From: Pseudeuparius sepicola
Lineage: Eukaryota > Arthropoda > Insecta > Coleoptera > Anthribidae
Assembly (NCBI GenBank): GCA_963920635.1
Contig: OY987298.1
Location: 110,784,035-110,848,034 of the forward strand
Length of the DNA stretch: 64,000 nt
Direction: 5' to 3'
The notes beneath the pieces were generated by a model. It saw nothing but the letters and a program-made list of their open reading frames with translations. It was not told where the DNA came from and ran no database searches. Position numbers and translations under genes: made by a program. Position 1 is the stretch's first letter. Each line of letters opens with the position of its first letter. Positions 33,840 through 43,800 of the stretch are shown piece by piece.

Positions 33840-34017
33840 AAATCAAAAGATAGGCATGATTTGGGAAGCAACAAATGAAGTATAGGCAGAAGCCAACAGC
33901 ACATTTGCAGCTTCAGTCAGCACATCCCCTATTTTGGGGCTTGTACTAACATCGCCACGGAGGCTGCTAAAACGACCTGCGTGGAAATCTTCATAACCCA
34001 AGATACAATGACAATAA

Positions 34018-34166
34018 GGATGTAAGATTAGTGAGTGTAAATGTATTTACAAGAAAAAGTGATAATGGGCATAAGCACTCAAAGGTAACAAAAAGAAAAA
34101 ACTAGTAACCGCATATCCACGTGTTTCATGCTATTTGGCAATCATCAGTACGGTGTAACATTAACC
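34018..34166 (+). repeat. 149-bp direct repeat, copy 2
   Basis: Second copy of 33693-33839, with CATATCCACGTG in place of CATGCACGTG and a few other differences. It runs directly into an inverted part-copy. Confidence 0.85.
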
Positions 34167-34230
34167 GGTTACTAGCTTTTCTTTTTGTTAACATTGTGCT
34201 TGAGTGCTTATGCCCATTATCACTTTTTTT
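34167..34230 (-). repeat. Inverted part-copy of the 33693 repeat
   Basis: GGTTACTAGCTTTTCTTTTTG and TGAGTGCTTATGCCCATTATC are the reverse complement of the middle of the direct repeats. Together copies 2 and 3 can fold back. Confidence 0.8.
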
Positions 34231-34339
34231 TTGCTGGTATGTGTGTATTTTTTTATAACATCTTTCTAGATTGCATCTTTTTGCCATGAATGAATTATAC
34301 TGATATACAAAATACAAAACCAACACCCATGTCCTCGGA

Positions 34340-34560
34340 CTCGAGCGTAGTAAAAGAAGTGTTAGCTTGCGGATCACGGTGCGATTGGCTTTCCTGCATG
34401 GAGAGGCGTACGTGAGGGGGGAGGTCGCACGTCCCCAACCCGTGCCCGCCGCCGCCGCCGCCGCCGCCGCCGAAGACGCGTCGACCGTCGTCCGCGACGG
34501 CATCCCACTCGCCCACCGAGAATACTAATGGCAAACGTAGACGCGCGGGCATCATCATGT
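34340..34560. other. GC-rich segment with a GCC microsatellite
   Basis: CG-rich segment with about nine tandem GCC/CCG units at 34446-34472. Frames on the minus strand would give poly-alanine or poly-glycine, which is expected from the repeat alone. It could be a promoter or first-exon region of an unrecognised gene; no splice or start evidence decides this. Confidence 0.4.
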
Positions 34561-35236
34561 CTATTCATGTCTTGCATCGGCTTCTTGGAAACGAGAACGA
34601 AGTTTGACTGAATTATCAACTGTGAGTGATTTTCGAACCTCGCTTAGATTGACATCGTTGATTGAAGAAGGGGAAGATATCCTCCCTTAGGGTGGCATGC
34701 GAATATGATCCTTATGGTCTGTCTGTCACATTCCCACTTGTTACTAAATGTTTCTGTCTCGTTCTCTTACATTTCACCGACACGCGTCCGTACGGTGGCG
34801 CCAAATTCCGAAACCACCATTCGAGTCGGTCGATGGAGAAAGGAATCTTCAATCAACGGTTCGGGCAAAAGGTCACTCCATCGACGACGGAAGAGCGCAG
34901 AAAACTACGCGGTCAGCGCACCGCCACCTATGGACAAGGCCATACAACTACTGTCGTCCGACGCGACGACGTCCAGCTGTTTTTGTTTTTGTTTTTGATC
35001 TGTATCTGTTCCTCGTTTTCCTCGTTTACTTATTTTTATTTCCACTTATATAAGTTACTGGGTAATCTGTGATTGTTATTACGTGTATTTGGTGGATACA
35101 GTAGTGTGCAGAGGACCAGTGGTGTTCTAGTCCGATAATTAGTGTGTGCCTATCAAAAATATTTCATGTTTTGAGCCATCAGATAAAGGATACCTAAATA
35201 CGGAGGTTAGCAAGTGAAAGTGTGTTTTGTTGTATA
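34561..35236. other. Balanced-composition segment upstream of the THAP relic
   Basis: Overlapping plus-strand frames of 97-136 codons at 34662-35072 show no known domain. A copy of the CGATGGA...TCAATCAACGG motif is at 34827-34860. It may be 5' sequence of the decayed THAP gene or its carrier element. Confidence 0.4.
34827..34860 (+). repeat. CGGTCGATGG/TCAATCAACGG short palindromic motif
   Basis: CGGTCGATGGAG then AAGGAATCTTCAATCAACGGT. The two ends form an imperfect inverted repeat. Related copies are at 35627-35651, 37901-37926 and 40031-40060, with a partial copy at 37566-37591. Confidence 0.55.
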
Positions 35237-35283
35237 CAGAGACTTGCCATCAAGGCAAGTCTTGCCATCAAGGCAAGTCTCTG
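35237..35283. repeat. Doubled hairpin CTTGCCATCAAGGCAAGT
   Basis: Two tandem 18-bp units, each a hairpin (ACTTGCC/GGCAAGT, loop ATCAA-type), within a larger palindrome CAGAGACTTGCC...GGCAAGTCTCTG. It lies about 50 bases upstream of the THAP-like ATG. Confidence 0.85.
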
Positions 35284-35331
35284 GTTGTATGTATAATATC
35301 AAAATGGGTGTTTTCTTGTGTTTTCTCAGCC

Positions 35332-35690
35332 ATGCCCGAGAAGTGTTGTGTCCCAAATTCGTCGATGAAGGAACGAATTAATCGACGCCCAAATTGCCTA
35401 ACCTAACCGAGCCAAAGCCAAAAGTGTCCGTTTTTGCCTTTCCTAAGGATCCGGTTTTGAGCGCAAAATGGGTGCAGGCCATAAAAAGGGCTGACTTTGT
35501 AGTCAAGAAACATTCTAAGGTAAGTTACATGTTACATTTTTATATATTTTTCATAAAGCTTTGGGTTATTGTAGGTCTGTGAACAACACTTTTAACACAA
35601 GACATTGAAAGGGAGACTACGTGTGTTCGTCGATGGTCCTCAATCAACGGTGTGTTGTAGAATCGACTGGTGAAACTTTACGTGCACCCA
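35332..35690 (+). pseudogene. Decayed THAP zinc-finger domain, two exons
   Basis: ATG at 35332 reads MPEKCCVPNSSM, like the start of a THAP domain, but the second zinc-binding Cys (expected about residue 10) is Ser. This frame stops near 35403. From 35394 the next frame gives VSVFAFPKDPVLSAKWVQAI and KRADFVVKKHSK, which fits the middle of the domain. A 55-bp intron (35520-35574, AAG|GTAAGT to TTATTGTAG) follows. The second exon reads VCEQHF, the C-H pair of the finger, then stops; another frame continues LTQDIERETT. THAP domains bind DNA and are found in P-element transposases and in host regulators. Two frameshifts and a lost ligand argue against function. Confidence 0.7.
35627..35651 (+). 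repeat. Short palindromic motif, shortest copy
   Basis: CGTCGATGGTCCTCAATCAACGGTG: the same ends as the 34827 motif with a shorter centre, inside the THAP relic. Confidence 0.5.
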
Positions 35691-36485
35691 GGGTTGCCAC
35701 CCGTCCCGTATTTCAACGGACAGTCCCGTATTTAAGTAAAGGAAGTGGCTATTTATACGTCCGACGGATACAAACGTCAGTATACGTCTTGCGCTCTCAT
35801 TGGCGGGCTGAGTCACGTGACTTCTTTGGACGTGCATTTAACTCCGTACACGTCCGAAGCCGAAGTAAACTAATATTTAGATATGTCGGAAGTGCATTTT
35901 TCTCAAGCATCTTTGCAATAAGGAGCGTATGCACTGCTCCTTTTTGAGGGATAGACGCTGCCGTATGAAAAAATAAGTGGTAATAATTTCCAATGGTGTA
36001 ACCCACCCCCGATTTTCTTGAAATTTTGGCTAGGTAGGTACCACCCCGTATTTTCGCCCGATGCGATGTTCGGCGTTGTAACCCACCCCCGATTTTCTTG
36101 AAATTGTGGCTACCCCCGACATTCGGCGCGGTGCCGAATGTCGGGTGGATTACATCATTGTAAATAATAAAATAACCACTTCATTTTTCATTCCGCAGCG
36201 CCCATCGCAGAAAAAGTAGGGCATACGCAATACAAAATGAGACAAGATAAGGTCTGAATAATCTCGGACATCATCCAATCGACTTAGTAAACAAGCCGAT
36301 TCATAATCCATCGAACGGTAGAAGTAAGGTTATGTGTCACGTGACTCAATCGACCAATGAGAGCGCAAGACGTATACTGACGTTTGTATCCGTCGGACGT
36401 ATAAATAGCCACTTCCTTAAGTAAAATGTCCCGTGTCCCGGCAAACATTCATACGGGACGCTATAAATCCCGTATTTTCAAAATT
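35689..36485. mobile_element. CAGGGTTGCCA hAT-like left end, split by another element
   Basis: CAGGGTTGCCACCCGTCCCG then CAGTCCCGTATTTAAG, interrupted at 35741-36416 and continuing with ATGTCCCGTGTCCCGG. It parallels TAGGGTTGCCACCTGTCC at 43224. The right end was not found, so it is truncated or decayed. Confidence 0.55.
35741..36416. mobile_element. 676-bp element with long terminal repeats and 9-bp duplication
   Basis: Terminal inverted repeats of about 80 bases, near-identical, begin GGAAGTGGCTATTTATACG. TTAAGTAAA is perfectly duplicated at 35732-35740 and 36417-36425. Nine-base duplications with long terminal repeats starting G suggest a Mutator-like element, though Merlin-type is possible. 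The interior holds two copies of GTAACCCACCCCCGATTTTC 79 bases apart (35998 and 36077) and a GC-rich hairpin CCCGACATTCGGC...GCCGAATGTCGGG. No transposase. Confidence 0.8.
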
Positions 36486-36489
36486 TAAG

Positions 36490-38224
36490 GTGAAAAATTA
36501 AAAATGTTACATGCGAACGGCATTTGCACAATCACCACCATCTAGAGTTCAAGCCGCGACTCACATGTGAACACAAAATTTACTAAATTATAGTCCTTCA
36601 TGCCTTCATTGGCGCCACACTACAATTTTCGTAAATGTCAATTTCTTGTGTGTTATGTGATATATCACAAAAAATGTTCTGTGATTTCTTTTTATTTTTA
36701 AAGGATTTATTTATTTTTGGTTAGTCGTGATTAGCCAGCCATGATAATTTGTTTTTGCTTTTTTGCTAGTTGAACGTAAATAAAAATCGTTGGTATCGTA
36801 CTGTCATGCTTGAAGATGTGCCTCAAAATGCATAGCTAATATTAATATTATCTATTATATGGTGAATAAAAAATGCGAAAGTGTGATTTTTCTTCTTTTG
36901 AATAGGTGGCTGTGAATTCATATTTGACATTTTCTTGGGATTCCAAACAACTTTTCTTAGTGCTATACTGCTGTAGTTCTAAAAATAAGAGTACTTTACT
37001 CTTGAAGAATTTTCATATTTTTCAACCTTCCCTGTATACGAATAGAAATTTTAAAATTTTTACAGGTCGATTTTGAGTTTAAGCACAAGCACTAACTTTT
37101 ATCAAGAATAATTTGTTTTGAGAAACTTCAAATAAAGAAAATTCCCATTTGTGTCCAACTTTCTGTCATTATCATTATTATCTCGAAAACAGGGCGGTAT
37201 TGGAAAGTTATACCGTAAAATAGTCTTAAGACACTGTATACAGGGTGTAACTGAACTGATGGTCAAAAATGAAACCACGTATTCTTGGAGTCAAAATAAG
37301 GGCACTTCATATATTTTTTTCTTCTACGGGCCTTAGTTTTTTTTTATACAGAGCATAGAAGTTTAGAGAAAAATACACGTATTTTTTAGTATCTCTAGAA
37401 TTATACGAGATAGTTTTTTCAGTCACATGACGGATGAGCCGTCGAACTTAAGGTTGAAATGAAGCTTCTGAGGCTCACACTTGCAGTTACAGGGTGTTAT
37501 TAGAATTTATTACTTCAGAAAAATGTTTAACAAAAAGTATCTCTTAGTATTTTTTCATATTCGCAGCCGATGGAGGAAGGGAACAATGACGTATCTGTTC
37601 TCCAAAGTTCTACATCAACGCTTTGATACCTTTAATCCTTGTTTATAATAGGTATATAATCAAAGTTTATATCGTCGATTCTCAAACAACGGAATATACC
37701 TATAATATTATCTTCATGTTTTGTTATTCGATTATCTATGTGATATAGGTACTGAAGTAGCATACCTAGTAAAGCATATCGTTTATTATACACAATATTT
37801 CATAAGCATAAGTATTAACACTGACATACCTAAGCATAAAAAATATGATGTCTAGCTAAATTTATATAGTTGTCATTCATACAGAAAATTTGGTTTAGAC
37901 GTCGACGGAAGATTCAATCAACGGTTTACAGCATAAATAATATAACAAAACTTTAACGAAAAAATTAAAACCGACTTCAAAAATTTGCCCGTATGCACAT
38001 TTCAACTAAAATTTTAGAAATATTTTTCTCTTTCTAAATTGAGTTACCTTTGGATTTGGTGACAGTCAAGGCAAAGAATTTACATCTATTTACATATGAA
38101 TACATCATATCCTACATACATCATAACCAGGGCCCCCATGGGTGACCCCTCCGGCAGGGCGCCAAACGTTGGTCCACCCTGTACTTAAAACTTATAGGTT
38201 TTTTTAAATGTTTGTTTCATACTT
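36490..38224. other. Intronic DNA, no gene recognised
   Basis: A TACAGGGTGTAACTG end occurs at about 37238 and a reversed CACCCTGTA end at about 38176, without assignable partners. The short palindromic motif recurs at 37901-37926 and partially at 37566-37591. No exon. Confidence 0.45.
37901..37926 (+). repeat. Short palindromic motif copy
   Basis: GTCGACGGAAGATTCAATCAACGGTT, matching the ends of the 34827 and 40031 copies. Confidence 0.5.
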
Positions 38225-38850
38225 TACTTTTTGTAATATTTTTTATAAATGCTAAAAAAACTTCAAATCGACAAAAATGTTCATGCCCTCAAGAGAGCCG
38301 AAGACCCTATGTAATTTGTTAAAACCCAATTAAAATTTACCACCTGGTACCAAATTTTGGAAAGATGGGCCTACCTACTTTGTTTTTCTCACTCTTTCCT
38401 TTTTCTAACGCGCTAAAGTGGCTTCTAAATACAAGGTATCGAAAAATTTTATGAGAAAAAGTTGTTTAGAATTAAAACTTATTGCCGTGTACCAAATTTT
38501 GAGACAATCAGCCTACTTAATTTTTTCATTTTTTCTTTAGCGCCTTAGAAAAAGAAGTGGGAAAACAAAGTAGGCCGATCTTTCCAAAATTTGGTACCCT
38601 GGGGTAATTTTAATTGGGAACAACTTTTCTTAATGATTTTTTTTTATCTTTAAAGGAAAAGGCACTTCACCTACAATGAAAATAAATAAATGGTTGCTGT
38701 CGACGCCATCTTGATTTTTCAAAAACGAAAATATGCTAAAAATTAGTTTCCAGTCATTAGTCAAGCAAATCAGAACCACAAACAATCAAATTTAAACGCG
38801 AAATTTTTTTTCTTTTACACATATTGGCTCACTTATCCTGGGCCACCCTG
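38225..38850. repeat. Degenerate copy of the 6266-7006 foldback family
   Basis: Shares AAGGTATCGAAAAATTTTATGAG, a GTTGTTTAGAA block and ATTAGTTTCCAGTCATTAG with 6266-7006. The right end CCTGGGCCACCCTG is followed by TA at 38851-38852. The arms pair internally (AAGTAGGC... near 38370 and 38560). The left end is unclear. Confidence 0.6.
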
Positions 38851-39078
38851 TATATTGTAAACAGCCAGTATTTGTTTTTTTTTTTAATTTATGTACCTGT
38901 GGCTTTGTGTTAAATTTTATTTTTGTTATATTAGTTGATCACAAATTCTTTTTTGTTTCCCTTGGGTGGTATTTATTGGTTAAAAGCATGAACTAGATCT
39001 ATAATTCTAACAAAATCATAAGTTGATTAAACTACAAAACTTGACAGTTGCATATTATAGGTAAAAAATAGCTAGGTA

Positions 39079-39951
39079 CAGGGGCGGATGGGCTTTACCT
39101 AACCAGCCCGGGCATTTGTCTCCCAAGCGGCCCCTAAATGTCTCATTTGGCTTTAGATTTTTTCTTTTCTTAATTATTATTATAATAACAATTAAAAAAA
39201 AGTAGATAATGTATTTTTTTAATAAAACAAAATATACATGTTTTATGAAAACATAAATAAAATCATAACTCTCGTAAAACAAATAAAACTTTTTTCTCTA
39301 AATATAAAGATATAAAAATAACAAAACATTCAGAAGCGTAGAAGGACCACACCGTTATTTTATTTTTATTGAATTCGAAATTCCGACTTTTAAAGTCGAA
39401 GGCCAACTTTGAAGTCAAAATTCCGACTTTATAAAGTCGAAATTCCGACTTTTTACTCAAAATTTCGACTTTGAAATTCGAAATCCGACTTTGAACTCGA
39501 AATTCCGTCATTGAACTCGAAGTTTCGACTTTATGAACTTCCAACTTTCAAAGCCGAAGTTCAAAGTCAAAATTTTGAGTTCAAAATCGGCATTTCGACT
39601 TCAAAGTCGGACTGCGACTTTAAAAGTCGAAATTTCGAGTTCAATAAAAATAAAATAATGGTGTGCCCCTTCTACGTTTCCGTAAAACACGTAAAGAAAT
39701 AATAGAACAAAAAATAACAAAACAAAAATAATTAATTATGGCCAGTTGCACCGTCCTATCTTAAATTAACTACCTACTTACAACAATTATTGTAACAATG
39801 ATTGCCTTTTGTTTTGTCAAGTAGTTAAGACGTCTTAAAATTTAAGATGCGAGCCGGTGAGCCTTCGAGCCTGCGGCGGCCCTCCGGGGCCCTTCGAATG
39901 ACCGGCCCACCGGACATTTGCCCGGTGTCCCGGTGGTCCCATCCGCCCCTG
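39079..39951. mobile_element. hAT-type non-autonomous element with 8-bp duplication
   Basis: Ends CAGGGGCGGATGGG on both sides in inverted orientation, with a perfect GCTAGGTA duplication at 39071-39078 and 39952-39959. 873 bp. The right subterminal region is very GC-rich (ACCGGCCCACCGGAC), in contrast to the AT-rich left part. It carries a 341-bp foldback (39336-39676) and no transposase. hAT by end sequence and duplication size. Confidence 0.9.
39336..39676. repeat. AAGTCGA/TCGACTT palindromic microrepeat foldback
   Basis: Arms start CGTAGAAGGACCACACC and, inverted, CGTAGAAGGGGCACACC. The centre is built from about 20 irregular alternating copies of AAGTCGAA and TTCGACTT. Because of the symmetry both strands give lysine/phenylalanine-rich frames with the same DFKSRNFEFNKNKI end, which are not real proteins. 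Confidence 0.85.
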
Positions 39952-40030
39952 GCTAGGTACCTAACTACTGTCCCGGTTTTCGTCAGCCCCAGGAGTTGGT
40001 CACCTTGTTGTATATGAATATTAGGTATAA

Positions 40031-40607
40031 CCGTCGATGGAGGAAGGAATCAATCAACGTTATAACTCCATTATAAAAAGATTATTTTAAAAAGACTCGA
40101 GACATTTGTCATTAACAATTAATAACGTTACTCGCTACTTTAAAAAAACCGCCTCCATAGGCAAAGAGGGGGGCGGGGCCGCGGCCGGGCGACTCGAATC
40201 GAACGCTGGAATACAAAATCTAAAATATATCTTCCAGCCATCGATCGATGGCGATGACTCATTCGTACCAGCACAAAAAACGCAAACAACCAAGGTCAAA
40301 TCAACAGATTTGACAAGCCGCGAAGCGCGCCATCTGCCGAACAAAAGTTCGTCTTGGGAAGCCGCATTACAAGTGCGCAGTGCGCCATCTACCGGACAGA
40401 AGCCTCTCTTCCACCTCAACGCCGAGACGTAATCCGAGGATGGTGCAAGTGCGCCATCTACCGGACAACCGTGTCGGACTGGGAAGCCTCGTTTCCCCCA
40501 CCGCGCCGAGAAGTATTCGACGGTGGCTCCATCTTCTTCCGAATAGTATTGAGTCAGTCGGTATTTCGCATTAGGAAACTAATCTTTACCTTCCTCCATC
40601 GACGTTG
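40031..40607. repeat. GC-rich unit bounded by GTCGATGGAGGAAGG inverted repeats
   Basis: CCGTCGATGGAGGAAGGAAT at the left and its inverse CCTTCCTCCATCGACG at 40590-40605. The interior is GC-rich with three copies of GCGCCATCT(A/G)CCG at 40327, 40382 and 40451. Frames of 64-108 codons on both strands match nothing known. It could be a small element, or a host regulatory segment. No target duplication was found. Confidence 0.5.
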
Positions 40608-40703
40608 ACATTCAGCAACAGTGGCGTAACTACGGAAGAGTAGGCCCGTGTTCAACATTTCAGGTGGACCCCTGTGATTAAGTGCTGTAACAATGACATT
40701 CTA

Positions 40704-41052
40704 CAGGATGTCCCATTTTCGATAGTTTTGCAGATTATATTTATATTTTTAAATCCTCACCTCCTAGAAAAAAACCGTGTACGTCACTGAATTCTAGGTA
40801 AAAAATCTACAAGGGTCGATTTTTCACCATTTCAACAAGTTAGCATATAACGGATATAGGGGGGGGGGGGGTGCCTGAAAATAGCAAATTTTCAAAACAA
40901 CCTTGTACTTAAAAAACTAACGAGGCCGGCTGAAAATTCTCTATACGAGCCTTTCTTTTTATAAAAAAGTAGGTCAGCGTCCCGAAAACCGCAACTCCCT
41001 ATTTCTAAAAATTACCGAGATCTCGCAAAAGTATTGAAAATGGGACACCCTG
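40704..41052. mobile_element. CAGG-ended foldback nested in the hAT element
   Basis: Left end CAGGATGTCCCATTTTCGATAG after TA; right end TTGAAAATGGGACACCCTG followed by TG where TA would be expected. 349 bp, with a run of about 11 G at 40860. Confidence 0.65.
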
Positions 41053-41151
41053 TGGGTACATAGAGAATAATCCAACATAAACTTTGTACCTTTTGACCAA
41101 CAGTAAAAAGTATGCGCATTGCTCACTGACACGCTCCAGGCATACTAAGAG

Positions 41152-41360
41152 AACACAAAAACTGAAGATAAAATTTTAAATGGGACATACCAAGGTCCAA
41201 TTATTATGACCATAAAAATTAGCTTTTTTGATGTTTGGGAAAATGGCCGCTGTGACAGAAACATATCATTTTTTCCCTAAATATTGGTCATAATAATTGG
41301 GCCTTAGTATGTCCCATTTAAGAACCCCTGTTTGAAATTTTATTTCCAGTTTTCGCGTTC
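41152..41360. repeat. Palindrome with ATGGGACATAC arms
   Basis: AAATGGGACATACCAAGG and CAATTATTATGACC are repeated inverted as GGTCATAATAATTG and CCTTAGTATGTCCCATTT. The outer parts (CCAGGCATACT and AGTACGCCTGG) pair as well. Confidence 0.75.
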
Positions 41361-41497
41361 CTGCAGTACGCCTGGGCCTGGGGTGTCGAGTATGTAACCG
41401 ATTAGAGATTCTGAGTCGTCCTGCATGAATCTTGGTGGCGGTGGGCCCCTAGCACTGAACACTCTGAACACCCCGTAGTTACGCCACTGTTCAGCAA

Positions 41498-43215
41498 CGA
41501 TTGCGTATGTTTTGTTTGTTTTGAAAGGCGTCTTCTTGAGAAGCTCATGGTACCACTCAAGAAGCGTTACCTAAGCTTTTATTTCAGAACTTATGGGTGG
41601 GATGTAAAACTCTTCCATATTAGACTAATTTTCCGTAACACCCAATATCCAGCATCAATTTTCTATTCTTCTCTTATACTTAAAGTAAATTTTCGTAAAT
41701 AAAATTTTAGTAAATTAGACCTAGGTTGAAATTTCAGATTTGAGGTCCTTATTTAATTCGAAACAACTTTTTTATTAAGTATTTCTCTCTAATCACAAAT
41801 TGCGGTTCTTTACATTTTCAGACATTTGAAACAACTATATGCCAATCTTATTTATTTTGCAAACAAAAGTTTTTATCAAGAAAATTTGTTTCCAAAAGTA
41901 AAAAATAAAGAAGTTGCTTTTCTTGTTAACTCAATCCGAGGACATGCTGTATATTATATGCTTCCAGACCTCGTTCTGACGGGCAGGCTTTAATTTTGTC
42001 GGCAAGAATAGAATTTTTATTAGGTAAAATTTCGACTGCACCGAGTTATGTGCCAGCCTATCTAACAAACTATTATTTTTGTAGGGATGCTCTTTCAGAT
42101 CAACTCTTTCTAACTAAATTATCTAGTTAATGCTTCAATTTCAAGTAAGATATCGGCCGTACCTCCAAAAATTTTTCGATCTACTCACAGTGCTTCTATA
42201 GAATTTAGACTTCAGAAAAGCGATTGTGCTTTTGGAGTTCAAATAGCGCAAAGTCATTCTGGATGTATGGCCTTGTTATTCCAATGGTATCAGAAGAAAC
42301 TTTTGTTAAGTAAACATATGCACAAACATTATATAATTTGTATTAAAACTCGATAGATAATTATTATTGAGCTACCTAGGTACACAAATACAAAAAAAAA
42401 TCGTCTACTCTCCTGAAATGAAGAGGAAACAAAATTTTCTTAAAAGCATCATATTTTATTTGAGGTAAAGTTAGACGTTTTTACATTAAATTAAAATTAA
42501 TTAATTATCACCTGCTTTCGAGTATACAGTATACATAATAATATCATAAAAGTAGACACCTATAACTCTGTTTAAAAATGTTTGTCATCCAAGATAAGTG
42601 TCTAGCGAAAAAAATGGCTTCCGGTCTTAAAACAGCATAACAATTAATGAAAGGTACCTACTTGTCGATAATTAAAAACTCTTATAATGAAATGTACGAA
42701 GTAGAAAATATAAAATTATTTACTTTAAGAAAAACAATGTAATTCCCGTACATACAAGTAATTAAATGGAGCGACTAATTTGAAATTTAAACCAAGACGA
42801 CATAGTGGTTCTGACAGTTGTTCCTCTAACAAGGGGTAGATAGAGGGGTAGAATGAGGACTTGGTTATTCACGTGGGAACTGAATTATTAAAAAATGTGG
42901 AAAACCAGGACCAGGGCATTAGTCTGGAAACATTGAAGATTATTATTTGGAGAAGCTGAAAATTGAATTTGTGGTAAAAATATTTCTTTCACTCTTAATT
43001 GGACTTTTGTAGACATTCATAAATTGAAATAAATTAAAAACAACCTCGATAATTATTCAGCTTGAGCGGGTCGAGTGAATTTAATCCAAGTTTTAACAGT
43101 ATAAGCAGAGCATATAAAACAACCAGCAGTATTACTCCCCATGGCGGTAAAATTCCGCGCACCAGTTCGCGCAGCCGCCATTTGGGAATAGATTCTGTCA
43201 AATGGATGCAGTGTC
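41498..43215. other. Intronic DNA, no gene recognised
   Basis: AT-rich, no transposon ends or exons recognised. Confidence 0.5.
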
Positions 43216-43223
43216 GGGGCGAT

Positions 43224-43658
43224 CTAGGGTTGCCACCTGTCCTTTTTTGAAAAGGACAGTCCTTTTTTCAACAAATTGTCCTTGTGACTTTTTTAGCCCC
43301 AAAATGTCCTTTTTAATAACCTTAGAGGTGACGGGTTCGGTATAGTTCGAGTTCGGAAAGCGGCATATGCTCTACTAGCTCCTGATGACCTGACTCCTCG
43401 ATTATCGTTTTTATCATCGTTGTCGACTTTACTGGATTACTGGTGCCCAAGTCCATTTTATTATATTGATATTATCAAAGATCTATCCAACCTAGATATT
43501 CAGAGAATATGTTTGACAAGGGAAATGAAAATGTAACCCAATTTTCGCCCACTTTAGTGATTTATTTACTTGGAATTTTGACAAAATTTAAACTTTTTAA
43601 TGTTTTGTTGCAATTTAATTTGTAAGAAAATTTCTAGAAGAATTTTTGGCAACCCTAG
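43224..43658. mobile_element. hAT-like MITE with CTAGGGTTGCC ends
   Basis: CTAGGGTTGCCACCTGTCC at the left and inverted GGCAACCCTAG at the right, 435 bp. The flanks GGGCGATC and GGG-GATC agree except for one missing base, as expected of an aged 8-bp duplication. Related to the left end at 35689. Confidence 0.65.
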
Positions 43659-43746
43659 GGGATCGGGCAGTTCTTTTTTAGCTGTGTAAGAGATATTACA
43701 GTGCCGTGGAGTGTGCTTTTTTGTAAATTGTGCGTTTTGCTAGTAT

Positions 43747-43800
43747 CTCTAAATAAAGAATCCCAGGAAGGAGTCAAAGCTGCTTGTGGTTACCCCACAC
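43747..43800 (+). repeat. Solo end of the 15349 hAT-type MITE family
   Basis: CTAAATAAAGAATCCCAGGAAGGAGTCAAAGC-like start, matching the 15349 end with mismatches. No second end. Confidence 0.5.

Larger units (their letters stand above)
40619..41489. mobile_element. hAT-type non-autonomous element with 8-bp duplication
   Basis: Inverted ends CAGTGGCGTAACTACGG match for 17 bases. TTCAGCAA is perfectly duplicated at 40611-40618 and 41490-41497. 871 bp, no transposase. The inside is taken up by a TA-type foldback (40704-41052) and a second palindrome (41152-41360), so the element is built around captured foldbacks. Confidence 0.9.

Noticed and set aside
34126..34619. Minus-strand frames with poly-alanine or poly-glycine
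   Set aside because: The homopolymers come directly from the GCC microsatellite in different frames; no other protein signal.
39263..39702. Frames of 93 and 63 codons on opposite strands with the same C-terminal pattern
   Set aside because: Explained by the palindromic microrepeat of the hAT core.
40106..40608. Frames of 84-108 codons on both strands
   Set aside because: GC-rich repeat unit gives open frames on both strands; no domain recognised.
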